A stretch of 5,214 nucleotides of DNA from an uncultured Clostridia bacterium (GTDB taxonomy: Bacteria > Bacillota_A > Clostridia > Oscillospirales > Oscillospiraceae), in assembly GCA_947167435.1 (NCBI GenBank), contig CAMVIC010000134.1, forward strand, positions 1-5,214, in the 5' to 3' direction. Shown here one piece after another: positions 4,744 through 5,214 of this stretch. The translations under genes were made by a program, and so were the position numbers. Each line of letters opens with the position of its first letter. Positions within the stretch are counted from its first letter, which is position 1. The notes below the pieces were generated by a model that worked only from the letters and a program-made list of their open reading frames with translations, did not search any database and was not told the DNA's origin.

Positions 4744-5214
4744 ATGAAAAGAATCAATTCCGTCGTGGTCAAAAGCATCGGCGCTATCGTTGTCCCGCTG
4801 CTGCTGTTCGCGGTGATTGTGGCCATCGCAGGCAACAGGGCATTTTCCGAGGCGCTGGAGTTGCAGTACGCGTCCGGCGCGTTCCGGATCGCGGATGCCG
4901 CCGCGATGGAGATTGACGCCGACCGGATGGAGGCCTACCTGGAGAGCGGCGGAGAATCGGAAGAATACAAAACGGTCTGGAACCAGCTGGACTATCTGTG
5001 CAATTCCCTGGGCGCGACCTTTATCTATGTGATTCAGCCGGATCTGACCGACTATGGGAGCATCACCTTTATTTTCTCCACGGTGAACGACGCATTCGAG
5101 CAATACTCGCCCTACGAGGTGGGCTTTGTGCGCAAGACCACCAACGACACCTACCGGCAGCAGTACCGCAGCCTGTGGGAGGGGCAGACGCTTCGGGAGC
5201 TGCAGTATCTGGAG
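4744..5214 (+). CDS. Membrane-anchored sensor-like protein, N-terminal part (runs off the right edge)
   Basis: 157 codons are open to the end of the window with no stop. Residues about 7-29 form one hydrophobic segment after a short basic N-terminus (MKRINSVVVK), so it is probably an uncleaved signal anchor. From about residue 31 an outside-facing domain begins: a helical, acidic stretch (EIDADRMEAYLESG) and then strands such as GATFIYVIQPD and SITFIFSTV. The lay-out of one membrane helix followed by an alpha/beta extracytoplasmic region resembles the sensory half of histidine kinases, diguanylate cyclases or chemoreceptors of Clostridia. A second membrane helix and the effector domain would lie beyond the window, so the output cannot be named. 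It has its own promoter and follows a terminator. It might sense an envelope signal for the adjacent array, but only position suggests this. Confidence 0.7.
   Translation, partial: MKRINSVVVKSIGAIVVPLLLFAVIVAIAGNRAFSEALELQYASGAFRIADAAAMEIDADRMEAYLESGGESEEYKTVWNQLDYLCNSLGATFIYVIQPDLTDYGSITFIFSTVNDAFEQYSPYEVGFVRKTTNDTYRQQYRSLWEGQTLRELQYLE

Overview
The window looks like Gram-positive Bacillota DNA. It is GC-rich, the Shine-Dalgarno (SD) sites are purine-rich, and it carries a lipobox lipoprotein, intrinsic terminators and double-glycine (GG) leader peptides. The style is that of gut Oscillospirales/Clostridia, but this is an inference from protein character and not a taxonomic assignment.

The main content is an array of five small genes (positions 100-1485 and 4110-4373). 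Each encodes a 15-22 residue GG-type leader of the kind cut by C39-peptidase ABC exporters. The leader is fused to a small cysteine-free folded domain instead of a typical bacteriocin core: two PepSY-like proteins, one protein with two Cpl-7 (CW_7) repeats, and two near-identical LysM proteins. Cpl-7 and LysM bind peptidoglycan, and PepSY is common in secreted and envelope proteins. The simplest reading is a set of small cell-wall-associated proteins exported through a GG-leader ABC transporter that is not in the window.

Four promoters (13-50, 370-404, 738-772, 4005-4039) share one architecture. Each has two 7-bp direct repeats (GTGTGAC-N4-GTGTGAK/G) with an 11-bp period, then exactly 11 bp, then an extended -10 (TGYTANNNT). 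This is the geometry of a PhoB/OmpR-family response-regulator box replacing the -35. It precedes four of the five small genes and places them in one regulon. The fifth (1222-1485) follows the Cpl-7 gene by 46 bp and is probably co-transcribed with it. The array may continue left of the window.

Between the two LysM genes lies a large lipoprotein gene (1550-3991): a lipobox, a propeller-like N-terminal half and a family-1-type extracellular solute-binding domain. A strong terminator sits directly before its SD, so it is probably expressed by read-through.

After the second LysM gene there is a terminator (4390-4420) and a roughly 320-bp gene-free stretch containing palindromes, a near-consensus sigma-A promoter (4551-4579) and a structured leader. 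The window ends in the 5' part of a membrane-anchored sensor-like protein (4744-5214, open at the right edge). Its effector domain is not visible, so a link to the promoter boxes remains a hypothesis.
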